DNA of 64,000 bases from Solirubrobacter ginsenosidimutans (lineage in GTDB: Bacteria > Actinomycetota > Thermoleophilia > Solirubrobacterales > Solirubrobacteraceae). Made by a program: the position numbers and the translations under genes. The stretch lies in NCBI RefSeq assembly GCF_027587205.1, contig NZ_JAPDOD010000011.1, positions 62,001 to 126,000 on the forward strand. Direction: 5' to 3'. Shown piece after piece: positions 17,430 to 26,360 of this stretch; the first letter of the stretch is position 1; every line of letters begins with the position of its first letter. The notes under the pieces are model-generated. The model did no database searches, had not been told where the DNA came from, and worked only from the letters and a program-made list of their open reading frames with translations.

Positions 17430-17451
17430 TTCGGCGGATTTATCCGCCGAA
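17430..17451. terminator. Perfect hairpin spanning the stop codon of the EAL gene
   Basis: TTCGGCGGAT, two-base loop, ATCCGCCGAA: 10-bp perfect arms. The TAA stop of the minus-strand EAL gene falls at 17442-17440, in the loop. The arm sequence is the same as the palindrome found upstream of that gene. No T run follows on either strand, so it may be a regulatory site or RNA-stability hairpin rather than a true terminator. Confidence 0.5.
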
Positions 17452-20415
17452 AACCTCGGCGACCGGCGCCGGGCGGGCGATCCCGTAGCCCTGGGCGTAG
17501 TCGACGCCGAGCTCGCGCAGGAGCTCGAGCGTACGCTGGTCCTCCGCGCCCTCGGCCACGGTCCGCTGACCGAAGCCGCGGGCCAGGCCCACGATCGCAC
17601 GGACGACTTCCTGGCTGGCCTGGTTGACAACGAGGTCGCGCACGAACTCGATGTCGATCTTGAGGTAGTCGACGGGCAGGCGCTTGACGTACACGAAGCC
17701 GCCGTAGCCCGTTCCGAAGTCGTCGAGGGCCAGCTTGCAGCCGAACGACTTGACGCGCTCGATGAAGGCCTCGGCGGCCTGCTCGTCCTCGAGCAGCGCC
17801 GTCTCCGTCAGCTCGACGACGAGCAGGCCGGCGTCCGCGCCGGTGCGGGCGAGCTCGGCCTGGAAGTGCTCGACCAGCCCGGGCGCACCGAGCGAGCGCG
17901 CGGACAGGTTGAGCTCGACCGCGTGACCCTGGCCCGCCAGCTCGGTGGCGCGCGAGACGACCCACCGGTCGACGTCGACGATGACGCCGTACGCCTCGGC
18001 CGCCGGGAGGAAGCGGTCCGGCATGACCAGTGCGCCGTCGCGATCGCGCATGCGGATCAGCAGCTCGTGTTGCACGGTGCGGCCCGTCGCCAGCTCGATG
18101 ATGGGCTGGGCGTGCAGCTCCATGCGCTCGTCGTTGAGCGCCTCGTGGACGCGTCCGGCCCAGGTGACGCGGTCCACCTGCTCGCGCAGGCGCCGCTCCT
18201 CGGCCTTGCGGTGGCTGATGTCGCTGAAGACGACCACCGAGCCCGCGACGCCGTCGCCAACGTCCAACGGCGTCGCCGTGTACGCGACCGGCAGCGGTGC
18301 CCCGTCGCGGCGGATGAAGACGTCGTCCTCGATTCGGACCAGCCGGCCCTCGCGTCGCGCGGTGTACAGCGGGCAGTCGGCCGAATCGAACGGCGTGCCG
18401 TCGGGCCGGCGGTGGTGGATGGTGTCGTGCATGTCGCGGCCGACGAGCTCCTCCCCGCACCATCCGAGCAGTGCCTCGGCGGCCGAGTTGATGTAGGTCA
18501 GGCGGCCGTCTCCGTCGACGGTGAACAGCCCCTCCCCCATGCTGTCGGTGATCGCCCGCGAGTAGTCGAGCGCGACCCGCAACCGGCGCGCGGTCTCGTT
18601 GCGTTCGCTGAGGTCGACGGAGACGCCGACGATGCCCGCGGGGTGCCCATCGGCGTCGACGAAGAGGGCCGCTCGCATGTAGACCGGGAAGCGCGAGCCG
18701 TCCTTGCGCCCCACTTCGAACTCGCCCTCCCAAGTCTGTTCGGCGAGCACCGTGGCCATGATCTCGTCGGCGACTCCATCGTCCTCGGGTACAACCGTGA
18801 ACTCGGTGATCGAGCGCCCGAGGACTTCGGCGCCCGACCAGCCGTAGAGCCGCTCCGCACCGCGGTTCCAATGCGTGACGCAGCCCTGGAGGTCGCTCGC
18901 GATCAGCGCCACCTCGACGGCGTCGAGCAGCTGCGCCTGCAGGTCGATCTCGCGCTGGGCCTCCTTGCGCGCGGTGATGTCCTGCATCGTGCCGCGCACC
19001 GCCCCTTCGCGCAGGCGCTCGAGCCGCATTTCCGCCCAGCGCGGCTCACCGGCGCGCAGATAGCGGTGCTCCAACCCTCTCGGCCGGCCGTCGGCGGCGG
19101 TCTCAGACGCCAGTTCGACGACGTGCTCGCGGTCCGGCGCCGGCAGCATCGCCCGAACCCCGGACAGCCCGAGCTCGAAGTGCTCGCCCTCGACGCCGAA
19201 GAGCCGGTAGAGCTCCGGGGACCAGTTGATCGTCGCCGTCGAGTAGTCGACCTCGAAGCTCCCCATGCCGCTCATGCGCTGCGCCTGGCGCAGGCGTTCC
19301 TCGGACTCCTCGCGGGCGAGCTCGGCGCGCCGGCGGGCGGTCACGTCCTGTGTCGTCCCGCGCACGCTGCGCACCGCGCCGGCGGCGCCCCGGACGCCCT
19401 GCATCCGCGTCTCGAGATAGCGCGTGTCATCCGGCGCGAACGCGACGGCGGTCTCGACCACGATCTCGTCGACGACGCCGGACGTCACCTCCGAGAGCGC
19501 GTCCACAGCCCGATCGCGATCCGCGTCGGCGATGAGGGGGAGTACGTGCTCGACGCGCGGATCACTGGGGAGCCGCAGACCGCCGATGTGGCGGAGATCG
19601 CTCGAGAGCTCCAGCGACATCGTCCTCGGGTCCAGCTCCCAGCTCGCGAGCCGGGCGACCCGATGCGCTTCCCGCAGCCGCTCGCGCTCGGCCACTTCGC
19701 GCGACATGTCGCGAACGACGCAGATGAAGGCGCCTATGTCCGCACCGACCTCGATGTGCGACGCGTCGAGGGTCACCGGGAAGCGCTCGCCGTCCTTGCG
19801 GCAGAAGACGAGCTCCAGTCGCCGCTCGTCGCCCGTGAGCGCGAGCGCGAAGTGGGCGGCCAGCGTGGCGTGATCCTCCTCCGGCCAGAACGCAAACGGG
19901 GCCCGTGCGCCCTCCAGCTCCGCCGCGGAGAAGCCCACCATCTCACAGAACCGCTCGTTGACCTCGACGATGCGGCCGTACGGGTCGACCTCGCACAGCC
20001 CATCGCGCAGCACACGCGCCAAGGCGTCGCCGTTGCGGCCGCGGCCGGTGCGCGCGCGGAGCGCGGTCACGTCCTTGCCGCTGCAGTCCCACGCCGCTCC
20101 CCGGCGAACGCCGGACCAGAGCACCCAGCGCCAGCGGCCGCGCGCGTCGCGGAGGCGGCATTGCAGGTCGGTGAAGCGGTCTGCCGCCACGGGCAGGCAA
20201 TCGAGGATGGCGCGAGCGTCGTCGGGGTGTACGCACTCGAACACGTGGGCCCCCACGAACGCGTGCGGCGGGCGGCCGAGCACGCGGCCCCATGCCGGGT
20301 TCGCGGCGCGCAGCACGAGGTCGTCCCCGAGCACGCACAGCAAGTCCTCGGAGCGTTCCCACCAGCTCGCGTCGGCGCTCCGGTGCGGCTGGGCGTCAGC
20401 GGCCAAAATGGTCAT
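17440..20415 (-). CDS. Multi-PAS c-di-GMP phosphodiesterase (EAL)
   Basis: 991 residues. About six PAS/PAC modules fill residues 15-740 (each closing with phrases such as VVRDMSREVAERERL, GTTQDVTARRRAEL, GTMQDITARKEAQ, VSVDLSERNETARRL, VFSDISHRKAEERRL). An EAL domain follows at ~760-985. Its signature is HELLIRM (EAL to ELL) and the other metal/catalytic residues appear intact: ELNLSARS, VELTET, LALDDFGTGYG (about 898-903), LKID and AEGAED. There is no GGDEF domain and no membrane segment, so it should be a cytoplasmic c-di-GMP hydrolase tuned by several ligands or redox cues. Start ATG 20415 is preceded at 35 bp by a palindrome shared with the kinase operon. Confidence 0.88.
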   Translation of the reverse strand: MTILAADAQPHRSADASWWERSEDLLCVLGDDLVLRAANPAWGRVLGRPPHAFVGAHVFECVHPDDARAILDCLPVAADRFTDLQCRLRDARGRWRWVLWSGVRRGAAWDCSGKDVTALRARTGRGRNGDALARVLRDGLCEVDPYGRIVEVNERFCEMVGFSAAELEGARAPFAFWPEEDHATLAAHFALALTGDERRLELVFCRKDGERFPVTLDASHIEVGADIGAFICVVRDMSREVAERERLREAHRVARLASWELDPRTMSLELSSDLRHIGGLRLPSDPRVEHVLPLIADADRDRAVDALSEVTSGVVDEIVVETAVAFAPDDTRYLETRMQGVRGAAGAVRSVRGTTQDVTARRRAELAREESEERLRQAQRMSGMGSFEVDYSTATINWSPELYRLFGVEGEHFELGLSGVRAMLPAPDREHVVELASETAADGRPRGLEHRYLRAGEPRWAEMRLERLREGAVRGTMQDITARKEAQREIDLQAQLLDAVEVALIASDLQGCVTHWNRGAERLYGWSGAEVLGRSITEFTVVPEDDGVADEIMATVLAEQTWEGEFEVGRKDGSRFPVYMRAALFVDADGHPAGIVGVSVDLSERNETARRLRVALDYSRAITDSMGEGLFTVDGDGRLTYINSAAEALLGWCGEELVGRDMHDTIHHRRPDGTPFDSADCPLYTARREGRLVRIEDDVFIRRDGAPLPVAYTATPLDVGDGVAGSVVVFSDISHRKAEERRLREQVDRVTWAGRVHEALNDERMELHAQPIIELATGRTVQHELLIRMRDRDGALVMPDRFLPAAEAYGVIVDVDRWVVSRATELAGQGHAVELNLSARSLGAPGLVEHFQAELARTGADAGLLVVELTETALLEDEQAAEAFIERVKSFGCKLALDDFGTGYGGFVYVKRLPVDYLKIDIEFVRDLVVNQASQEVVRAIVGLARGFGQRTVAEGAEDQRTLELLRELGVDYAQGYGIARPAPVAEVFGG

Positions 20416-20450
20416 GTGAATGAAGATCGGAACGAACGCGCCGCCGGCCC

Positions 20451-20468
20451 ATCCGCCGTTCGGCGGAT
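20451..20468. promoter_or_regulatory. Palindrome 35 bp before EAL-protein start
   Basis: ATCCGCCG TT CGGCGGAT, 8-bp perfect arms, ending 35 bp before the start codon of the minus-strand EAL gene and 115 bp before the plus-strand PAS/GAF/LuxR gene. Same core and same spacing as 12987-13004; the sequence between palindrome and start codon is unrelated in the two cases, so the palindrome itself is what is shared. Confidence 0.55.
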
Positions 20469-20583
20469 CTCGCCGTGACAGTACCCGGAGATCCTTCAAT
20501 CGGCGGATGCCGAGCGCTCTCCGACGCTTCGTAAGTGGCGCGTTGCCACGCATTCGCTCGGCCGGCCTGGCAAGGTGTGAGAG

Positions 20584-22020
20584 GTGGCGAGCAGCGTCAA
20601 CCCTGGCGAGGATTGGACCGGCGCGGCGGTCGAGGCCGCGCTCGACGCGATCGTCACGATCGACATCGCTGGGACGATCGTCCACGTCAACCGGGCGGCG
20701 GAGACGCTGCTGGGGCAGGCGCGCGAGGCGGTCGTCGGCCGGGCGGTGGGCGAGTGGATCGCGGCGCCCGCGCTGCGGCCTAGGGCCGAGCCGGAGTCCG
20801 GCGGTCCGCATGAGGCACGCGTGCGGCGCGCCGGTCAGGAGCTCGCCGCCGAGGTCACCGTGGCGCAGACTCGGAGGAACCCCGCTCTGTGGTCGCTGTT
20901 TTTGCGCGAGCCGGTCGCGGCGACCCAGATGTCGGCGCTGCTCGCGTCGGCTGAGGAGCTGGCTCTGATGGGCGGTTGGGAGATGGACCTCGACACGCAG
21001 CACGCGCGCTGGACGGACGGGATGTACCGCATCCACGGCCTGCCGCCGCAGTCGGTCGAGCCGGGGGTCGAGATGTTGCTGAAGCTCGTCCACCCCGACG
21101 ATCGCGACCGCATCCAGGCGTTGCTCGAGAACGTCGGCGAGCGCCCCGACCTCGCCGGGCCGGAGGGCATCGTCGACGAGTACCGCGCTTGCCTGGCGGA
21201 CGGCTCGGTGCGCCACGTACGTTTCCTCGGCCGGATCGAGTGCGACGATCGGACCGGCCGCCGGCGCTGGATCGGCAGCGGCCAGGATGTGACCGCCGAG
21301 CTGCTCACCGAACGCGAGTTGCGAGCGCACTACGCCGTCAGCCAGGCGCTGCGCGAGTGGGAGTCCTTCGACGAAGGCGTCGTCGACCTCCTGCGCCGGA
21401 TGGCGACCGCGCTCGAGTACCCGATGGCGTCGCTGTGGCTGTGGGACAAGTCGATCGAAGGTCTGCGCTGCCGCGCGCTCTGGCACGTTCCGGACCTCGA
21501 CCCGGGCGAGTTCGAGCCCGTGATGCGCTCAGCAGTGTTCTCGCCGGGCGAGGGCAAGCCGGGACTCGCCTGGCGGCGCCAGGAGCCGGTGATCACGATC
21601 GACGTCGCGACCGATCCCGCGTTCCGGCCGCGTGACGCAGCGCTCGCGCTCGGCGTCCAGTCCGCGATCGCGTTCCCCGCGGTCGGGCCCGACGGCCCGC
21701 TCGCGGTGCTGTCGCTCTACTCGCTTGAGAAGCGGGTGCCGAGCCCGAGTCTGATCCGCACGCTGACCGGCATCGGCAGCGAACTCGGGCGCTTCCTCTC
21801 GCGCCGGCGCGCGCAACTGGGCCCGCGACCTCTCTCCAATCGCGAGTTGGAGGTGCTCACCTTGGCCGCGGAGGGGTACAGCGGCCCGCAGATCGCCGAG
21901 GAGCTCTTCGTGAGCCCCTCGACGGTGAAGACCCACCTCGAGCACATCTACGACAAGCTCGGCGTCGGCGACCGTGCAGCCGCTGTCGCCACCGCCTTGC
22001 GCACCGGTCTAGTGGCCTGA
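20584..22020 (+). CDS. PAS-PAS-GAF LuxR-type transcriptional regulator
   Basis: 478 residues from GTG 20584. PAS 1 is at ~13-55 (ALDAIVTIDIAGTIVHVNRA), a second PAS at ~125-240 (GGWEMDLDTQHARWTDGMYRIHGL; RWIGSGQDVTAELL), and a GAF domain at ~255-395 (YPMASLWLWDKSIEGLRCRALW; SAIAFPAV). The C-terminal LuxR helix-turn-helix (~410-470) reads LSNRELEVLTLAAEGYSGPQIAEELF. A one-component sensor-regulator with no receiver. Divergently arranged with the EAL gene across the palindrome region, so it may be co-regulated with it or control it. Confidence 0.85.
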   Translation: MASSVNPGEDWTGAAVEAALDAIVTIDIAGTIVHVNRAAETLLGQAREAVVGRAVGEWIAAPALRPRAEPESGGPHEARVRRAGQELAAEVTVAQTRRNPALWSLFLREPVAATQMSALLASAEELALMGGWEMDLDTQHARWTDGMYRIHGLPPQSVEPGVEMLLKLVHPDDRDRIQALLENVGERPDLAGPEGIVDEYRACLADGSVRHVRFLGRIECDDRTGRRRWIGSGQDVTAELLTERELRAHYAVSQALREWESFDEGVVDLLRRMATALEYPMASLWLWDKSIEGLRCRALWHVPDLDPGEFEPVMRSAVFSPGEGKPGLAWRRQEPVITIDVATDPAFRPRDAALALGVQSAIAFPAVGPDGPLAVLSLYSLEKRVPSPSLIRTLTGIGSELGRFLSRRRAQLGPRPLSNRELEVLTLAAEGYSGPQIAEELFVSPSTVKTHLEHIYDKLGVGDRAAAVATALRTGLVA

Positions 22021-22525
22021 CCCGCGTTCACCGAATCGCGGCGAGTCCGACAGCCCGTCAATCGGGTGGGGACAGCCCTGCCGGCGGCCCCGCACAGATC
22101 CCGGCGGGCGGAACCACCGCATGTCGAATTCGAATACGTCGAAGTCGCACTCGTCGCGTTGGAGCAAAGCGGACTCGCGAGGCAGGCGCGGACGCACTGG
22201 TCCCTCAGCCGCGAGGGGGGGTCAGCAGCGCGTGCCGACGATCCCTACCGCGACCTCGACTGAACAAGCGTCACCGCGGGTCTCGAGCTCGACGGCGCAC
22301 GCAGCCAGGGAATCTCACCGGGCCCGGTGATCCCGCCAGGCCTCAGCGGTCGCTGAGCGCGTAGCGGAGATGCTGCTCCTGCGCGGCGAAGAGCTCGGAG
22401 CGCAGGACGTCGTATTCGTTGCCGCCGAACCCTTCGGCCACCCGGTCTGCCGATGACCGAGTGCTCAGCACGAAGATCGCCGAGGTGCGAAGTGTCACAC
22501 GCTCCCGTCAGCGCCGCGGATGGAT
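22021..22525. other. Non-coding stretch with gene scrap
   Basis: No intact gene. On the minus strand, 22343-22471 reads a short tail ending GGNEYDVLRSELFAAQEQHLRYALSDR then stop, protein-like in composition but too short to assign. The rest shows nothing supported. Confidence 0.35.
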
Positions 22526-22777
22526 CTAGGTCGGGAGGACCGCGATCGCCTCGATCGAGACGAGCAGGCCGCGCGGAAGCCGCACGTGAGCGGGGGCCGA
22601 GCGCGCCGGGGGAAGGTCGGGCATGTGCCGCGCGTACACCTCGTTGAGGCGGCCGAAGTCCTCGACATCCGCGTAGAAGATCGTCGTCTTGACCACGTCA
22701 TCCATCGACGCACCCGCAGCCTCGAGCACGGCCGCCAGATTGGTCAGGGCTTGCTCGGTCTGGGCCTCGATCCCTTC
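22526..22777 (-). pseudogene. RidA-family protein, N-terminus missing
   Basis: Reads EGIEAQTEQALTNLAAVLE then GASMDDVVKTTIFYADVEDFGRLNEVYA, the middle and end of RidA/YjgF proteins, including the conserved KTTIFxxDxxDFxxxNxVY block. The ending (HVRLPRGLLVSIEAIAVLP) is family-like: the Arg of the usual ARxxLPxGxLVEIExIA is in HVRLPRG. A TAG at 22778-22780 cuts the frame just upstream and the first ~45 residues are absent. Intact RidA proteins are about 125-130 residues and deaminate reactive enamines/imines. Confidence 0.7.
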
Positions 22778-22925
22778 CTAGCCGTTCCGCGTCTCGCACC
22801 GGCTGACGAACGCGCGCGACACCGATCGGTTTGCGAGCCCGCTCACCCGGGCTTGACTCCGCCGAGCGCTTCATCGTGACGGCCGAGCTCGAGGGAATCG
22901 CGATTAAACCGTCGGTCTGATCTTC

Positions 22926-23027
22926 ATGATCGCCGGGTTGATCGGCTTCGTACTGGCGATCATCGTCGCGAACCGGACGTCTGAGCCGGCGGTTGCGACG
23001 GGACTACTCGTGTGCGCGAGCTGGTGA
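22926..23027 (+). CDS. Possible 33-residue membrane peptide
   Basis: MIAGLIGFVLAIIVANRTSEPAVATG... has one hydrophobic helix at residues 1-15. Similar tiny single-helix proteins exist in actinobacteria, but no ribosome-binding site is evident and it could be another gene fragment. Listed tentatively. Confidence 0.25.
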   Translation: MIAGLIGFVLAIIVANRTSEPAVATGLLVCASW

Positions 23028-23441
23028 AGGCCAGTACTGACTGAGATCAGTGGCCGCGAGGCGCGATTTGCAGACGAAGCCCTGCGCGCCGCACGCGTGG
23101 ATCTGCTCGTCGGATGGCGCGTCGCGATCCGCGGACGTCAGCAGCACCGCCAGGCCCGGGTGGGCGCGTGTCAAGGCTGCTGAGACTTCGATGCCGTTCC
23201 CGTCGGGCAGTCCTAGGTCGAGCAGGGCGGCGTCGGGCATGACCCGGGCGGCCGTCTCCACGGCGGCCGCGGCGCTGGCAGCCTCGCCGGCCACCGTGTA
23301 CCCGCGGTGTTGCACCAGTTCGCTCGCCACGTCTCGGAACAGCGCGACATCGTCGACGATCAGGACCCGGACGGTGAACCCGTCAGACCACGGCTGCCTC
23401 TGGAGGTGCGGGCGCGGGGCGATCCTCACGCCGAGCATCAC
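23004..23441 (-). CDS. Stand-alone receiver-domain response regulator
   Basis: 145 residues with one receiver domain: acidic pair in VLIVDDVALF, phosphorylation Asp in DAALLDLGLPDGNG, Thr/Ser in LLTSADRD and Lys in GFVCKSRL. No output domain; the protein stops after LAATDLSQYW. The start (GTG 23441, or the ATG directly after) overlaps the stop of the upstream LAL gene by GTGA, so it is co-translated with that regulator. It could relay phosphate or modulate the LAL protein. No kinase is adjacent. Confidence 0.82.
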   Translation of the reverse strand: MMLGVRIAPRPHLQRQPWSDGFTVRVLIVDDVALFRDVASELVQHRGYTVAGEAASAAAAVETAARVMPDAALLDLGLPDGNGIEVSAALTRAHPGLAVLLTSADRDAPSDEQIHACGAQGFVCKSRLAATDLSQYWPSPARAHE

Positions 23442-26110
23442 CCCGAGCGGATGACTTGCCCATCGTGTGCGAGCTGGCCGCGGAGTAGGCCCAGGGCCTT
23501 GGCCCGCTCGACCGCGGCACGGCGGTCAGGCACGTCGAGTTTGCGGTAGATCGCGCGCACGTGCGTCTTCACCGTGTTCGTGGTCACCAGCAGCTCGCCG
23601 GCGATCTCGCGATTGGAGAGCGACGTGGTCAGGTAGCGCAGGACGCCCTGCTCGCGCTCGGTCAGCGGATCGAGCGTCAGGCCCGGCGTTTCGATCACCG
23701 GCTGGCGGTCGTCGAGCACGTCGAGCAGCTCGCCGACCAGCGCCCGATGCTGGGTGCCGTGGCGGATCGCGTCACGCAGGAGCGAGCGCGGGCACGTGCC
23801 GGGCTCGAGTAGTGCCGAGCGGTTGCCGGTCGCTTCGGCGGCGGCGAGCGTGGCCTCCAGCGCCAGGCGGACGTCGGACCGGTCGAGCGCTTCGAGCGCG
23901 AGCGTCCTGATCAGCAGCAGCTCAACTCGGGTGGACGCGAGCTCCGCGCGCACGTCTTCCATCGAAGCGAGCGCGGCGTACGGATCGCTGGCGGCGAGGT
24001 GCAGCCGCGCGAAGCCGCACTCGAGCGCCCCCGCGGGTGCGGACGCCACACGACGCAAGACGTCCTCCGCGCCGGCGAGGTCGCCGACGGCGATCAGCAG
24101 CCGTGCGCGCGTGACGTCAGCCAGCCCCGGGTCGGCGAGCCCCCAGCCGGGCATCCCGCCGGCCTCGAGCTCGGCGAGACCGCGCTCGACGTCGCCGTCC
24201 GCGGCGGCCAGCAGTGCGTCGAGGTGCCGCGCCACCGCGCGGAGATGGACGTCCGAGCCCGCGCCTCCGAGGGCCGTGCGCGCGGCGTCGAGGTGCGCGG
24301 CGGCCGCGTCAAGACGGTGGGCGTCGAGCGCCGCCGCCGCGGCGGCCAGCTGTGCGGGCGCGGTCTCCGGGATTCCCTCCCAGCCGCGGCGGCACGCGAG
24401 CTCGAGCGCCTCCTCGGCCAGCGGGATCGCGGCGTCAGGCCCGCGCCGCGCGACTTGCAACAGGGCGAGCTGGCCGAGCGTGCCGACGAGCAGGTAGTCC
24501 AGCCCGCCGGAACGCCCGATCGCCACCGTGTCCTTGAGGAGCGACGCGGCGCGCGCGACGTCGCCGGCCCACAGCGCCGCCCGGCCGAGATTGGAGCTCA
24601 CCAGCGCCTGTCGCGACATGCCCGAGAACCCGCGCGCATCAGCGGCGCCGGCCAGCAGCTCGTCGGCCGCCACCAGCGCGTCGCTCACGTCGCCGCGCAA
24701 CCGCGCGAGATAGAGCCGCGCGACCGCGCGCGTCTGGGCGAGATCCTTCCGCCGGTCGGGCGCGACCAGCGCGGCGTTGCGCTCGGCGGCCTCGAGGTGC
24801 GGCGCCGCGGCCTGAGCGTCACCGGCGTCGAGCAGGCTGCACGCCACGATCGCCGACAGCTCCGGATCAGACTCCACCCTCTCGGGCGGGAGCTGCGCGA
24901 CCAGTGCGCCCAGCGATCCGCCCTGGCCGCCGACGAGCAGCTCCACGCCGTGCGCGACGATCAGCCGTGCGGCCAGCTCCCAGTCCTCGCCCGCGACGCT
25001 GTGGCGCAGCGCCGGCCAGATCTCACCCTCGCTCGCGTGCCAGCGAGCGGCCCGCGCGTGCAGCGTGCGCATCTCGTCGCCGAGCTCCCAGCGCGCGCGG
25101 ACCTCGAGCAGGCGGGCGAACAGCGCGTGGTAGCGGTACCACTCGTCGCGCTGGTCGAGACCGACCACGAAGCCGTTGGTCCGCTGCAAGTCGGCGAGCG
25201 TCTCGGCGCCGGTGCTCTCGCCGGTGATCGCGTCGGCTAGCGCTCCCGTGACGCGGTCGGCGATCGACGTGCGCAGCAGGAACGCCCGTCGGCACGGCGA
25301 CTGGTGGTCGAGGACCTCGGCCAGCAGATAGTCGGCGACGACCCGATCGTCGCCGCCGAACTCGACGACGAAGCGGTCGCGATCGTCGCAGCCCTTCAGG
25401 CCGAGCGCGGCGAGCCGCAGGCCCGCAGCCCAGCCCTCGGTCCGCGCACACAGCGTGGCCAGGGCCGCGTCACCCAGCGGGAGCTCGTGCGCGGCGAGCA
25501 GCTCCGCGGCCTCGCTCCCGCTGAAGGCGAGGTCGCTCGCGCGGATCTCGGTGAGCGTGCCGAGCACGCGCGACACGTGCAGCGGCAGCGGCGGTTCGGC
25601 GCGTCCGCTTAGCACGATCCGCACCGTCGGCGGCAGGTGCAGCGTCAGGAACGAGAGCTGGGCGATGCACTCGCGCGAGCGCAGGACGTGGACGTCGTCG
25701 AGCACCAGGATCGCGGTCTCGGGCAGCTCGGCCAGCGCGTTGACCAACCGCGGCATGAACGTCAGGTGCGATCCGCGCACCGGCGGGGCGATCGAGGGCT
25801 CCGCGGAGTCGCCGCGCAGGGCCGTCAGCACGGCGCTCCACAGCACGGCGGGAGCGTCGCTGCTCTGATCGAGCGAGACCCAGGCGACGCGCTCGGTCCC
25901 GGAGCGCTCCTGCATCCACGAGCACAGCAGCGAGGTCTTGCCGCTGCCGGGCGGACCGCAGACCAGCGTCAACGGTCCGGCGGCGCCACGCTCGAGCCGC
26001 TCGATCAGCCGCGGACGCCGGATATGCGCCGACGGGAGGCGCGGCGGCAGCAGCTTGGTGACCAGCGGAGGGGGCGACTCCTTCGGGGTCCGGAGGCGGC
26101 GGGCGCTCAT
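23438..26110 (-). CDS. MalT-like LuxR-family ATPase regulator (LAL)
   Basis: 890 residues from ATG 26110. Order: N-terminal TKLLPPRLPSAHIRRPRLIERL typical of MalT-type STAND proteins, Walker A GPPGSGKT (52-59), Walker B ILVLDDVHVL (~130), a winged-helix region (TEGWAAGLRLAAL), a long alpha-helical TPR-like region (~400-800) and a C-terminal LuxR HTH (LTEREQGVLRYLTTSLSNREIAGELLVTTNTVKTHVRAIYRKLDV). Such proteins bind ATP and an inducer, oligomerise and activate promoters. Coupled by GTGA to the receiver gene behind it. Target unknown. Confidence 0.9.
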   Translation of the reverse strand: MSARRLRTPKESPPPLVTKLLPPRLPSAHIRRPRLIERLERGAAGPLTLVCGPPGSGKTSLLCSWMQERSGTERVAWVSLDQSSDAPAVLWSAVLTALRGDSAEPSIAPPVRGSHLTFMPRLVNALAELPETAILVLDDVHVLRSRECIAQLSFLTLHLPPTVRIVLSGRAEPPLPLHVSRVLGTLTEIRASDLAFSGSEAAELLAAHELPLGDAALATLCARTEGWAAGLRLAALGLKGCDDRDRFVVEFGGDDRVVADYLLAEVLDHQSPCRRAFLLRTSIADRVTGALADAITGESTGAETLADLQRTNGFVVGLDQRDEWYRYHALFARLLEVRARWELGDEMRTLHARAARWHASEGEIWPALRHSVAGEDWELAARLIVAHGVELLVGGQGGSLGALVAQLPPERVESDPELSAIVACSLLDAGDAQAAAPHLEAAERNAALVAPDRRKDLAQTRAVARLYLARLRGDVSDALVAADELLAGAADARGFSGMSRQALVSSNLGRAALWAGDVARAASLLKDTVAIGRSGGLDYLLVGTLGQLALLQVARRGPDAAIPLAEEALELACRRGWEGIPETAPAQLAAAAAALDAHRLDAAAAHLDAARTALGGAGSDVHLRAVARHLDALLAAADGDVERGLAELEAGGMPGWGLADPGLADVTRARLLIAVGDLAGAEDVLRRVASAPAGALECGFARLHLAASDPYAALASMEDVRAELASTRVELLLIRTLALEALDRSDVRLALEATLAAAEATGNRSALLEPGTCPRSLLRDAIRHGTQHRALVGELLDVLDDRQPVIETPGLTLDPLTEREQGVLRYLTTSLSNREIAGELLVTTNTVKTHVRAIYRKLDVPDRRAAVERAKALGLLRGQLAHDGQVIRSG

Positions 26111-26360
26111 GGGGACGCAGCCTGCGGGGCGGCGCCCGTGCGAGCAAGGATGCGCACACGTCACCCCGGGGGTGCACGCACCTATCGGTCAGTCGCGCAG
26201 CGGTCGCCGGTGGAGCAAGCGGCCATAAACGGCTCGAACTCGGCCACAGGTGCCGCCGGCAACCTCCAGGCGGTCTCGCGCTCGTGGCGCGTCTCTGGTC
26301 CCCAGCGGCGAGGGCCGTCTCGTTCCTCTCGGCGCAGGAGCGGAGACGGAAGGGCCGGTG

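Noticed and set aside
17290..20478. 1062-residue open frame on the plus strand opposite the EAL gene
   Set aside because: It is the antisense of a well-supported gene, has no domain motifs, and is rich in Arg/Val/Asp as expected from GC-rich codon shadowing.
20420..21486. Upstream extension of the EAL protein to 21486
   Set aside because: It would be antisense to the PAS/GAF/LuxR gene and has no domain content; start at 20415 begins a normal PAS protein.
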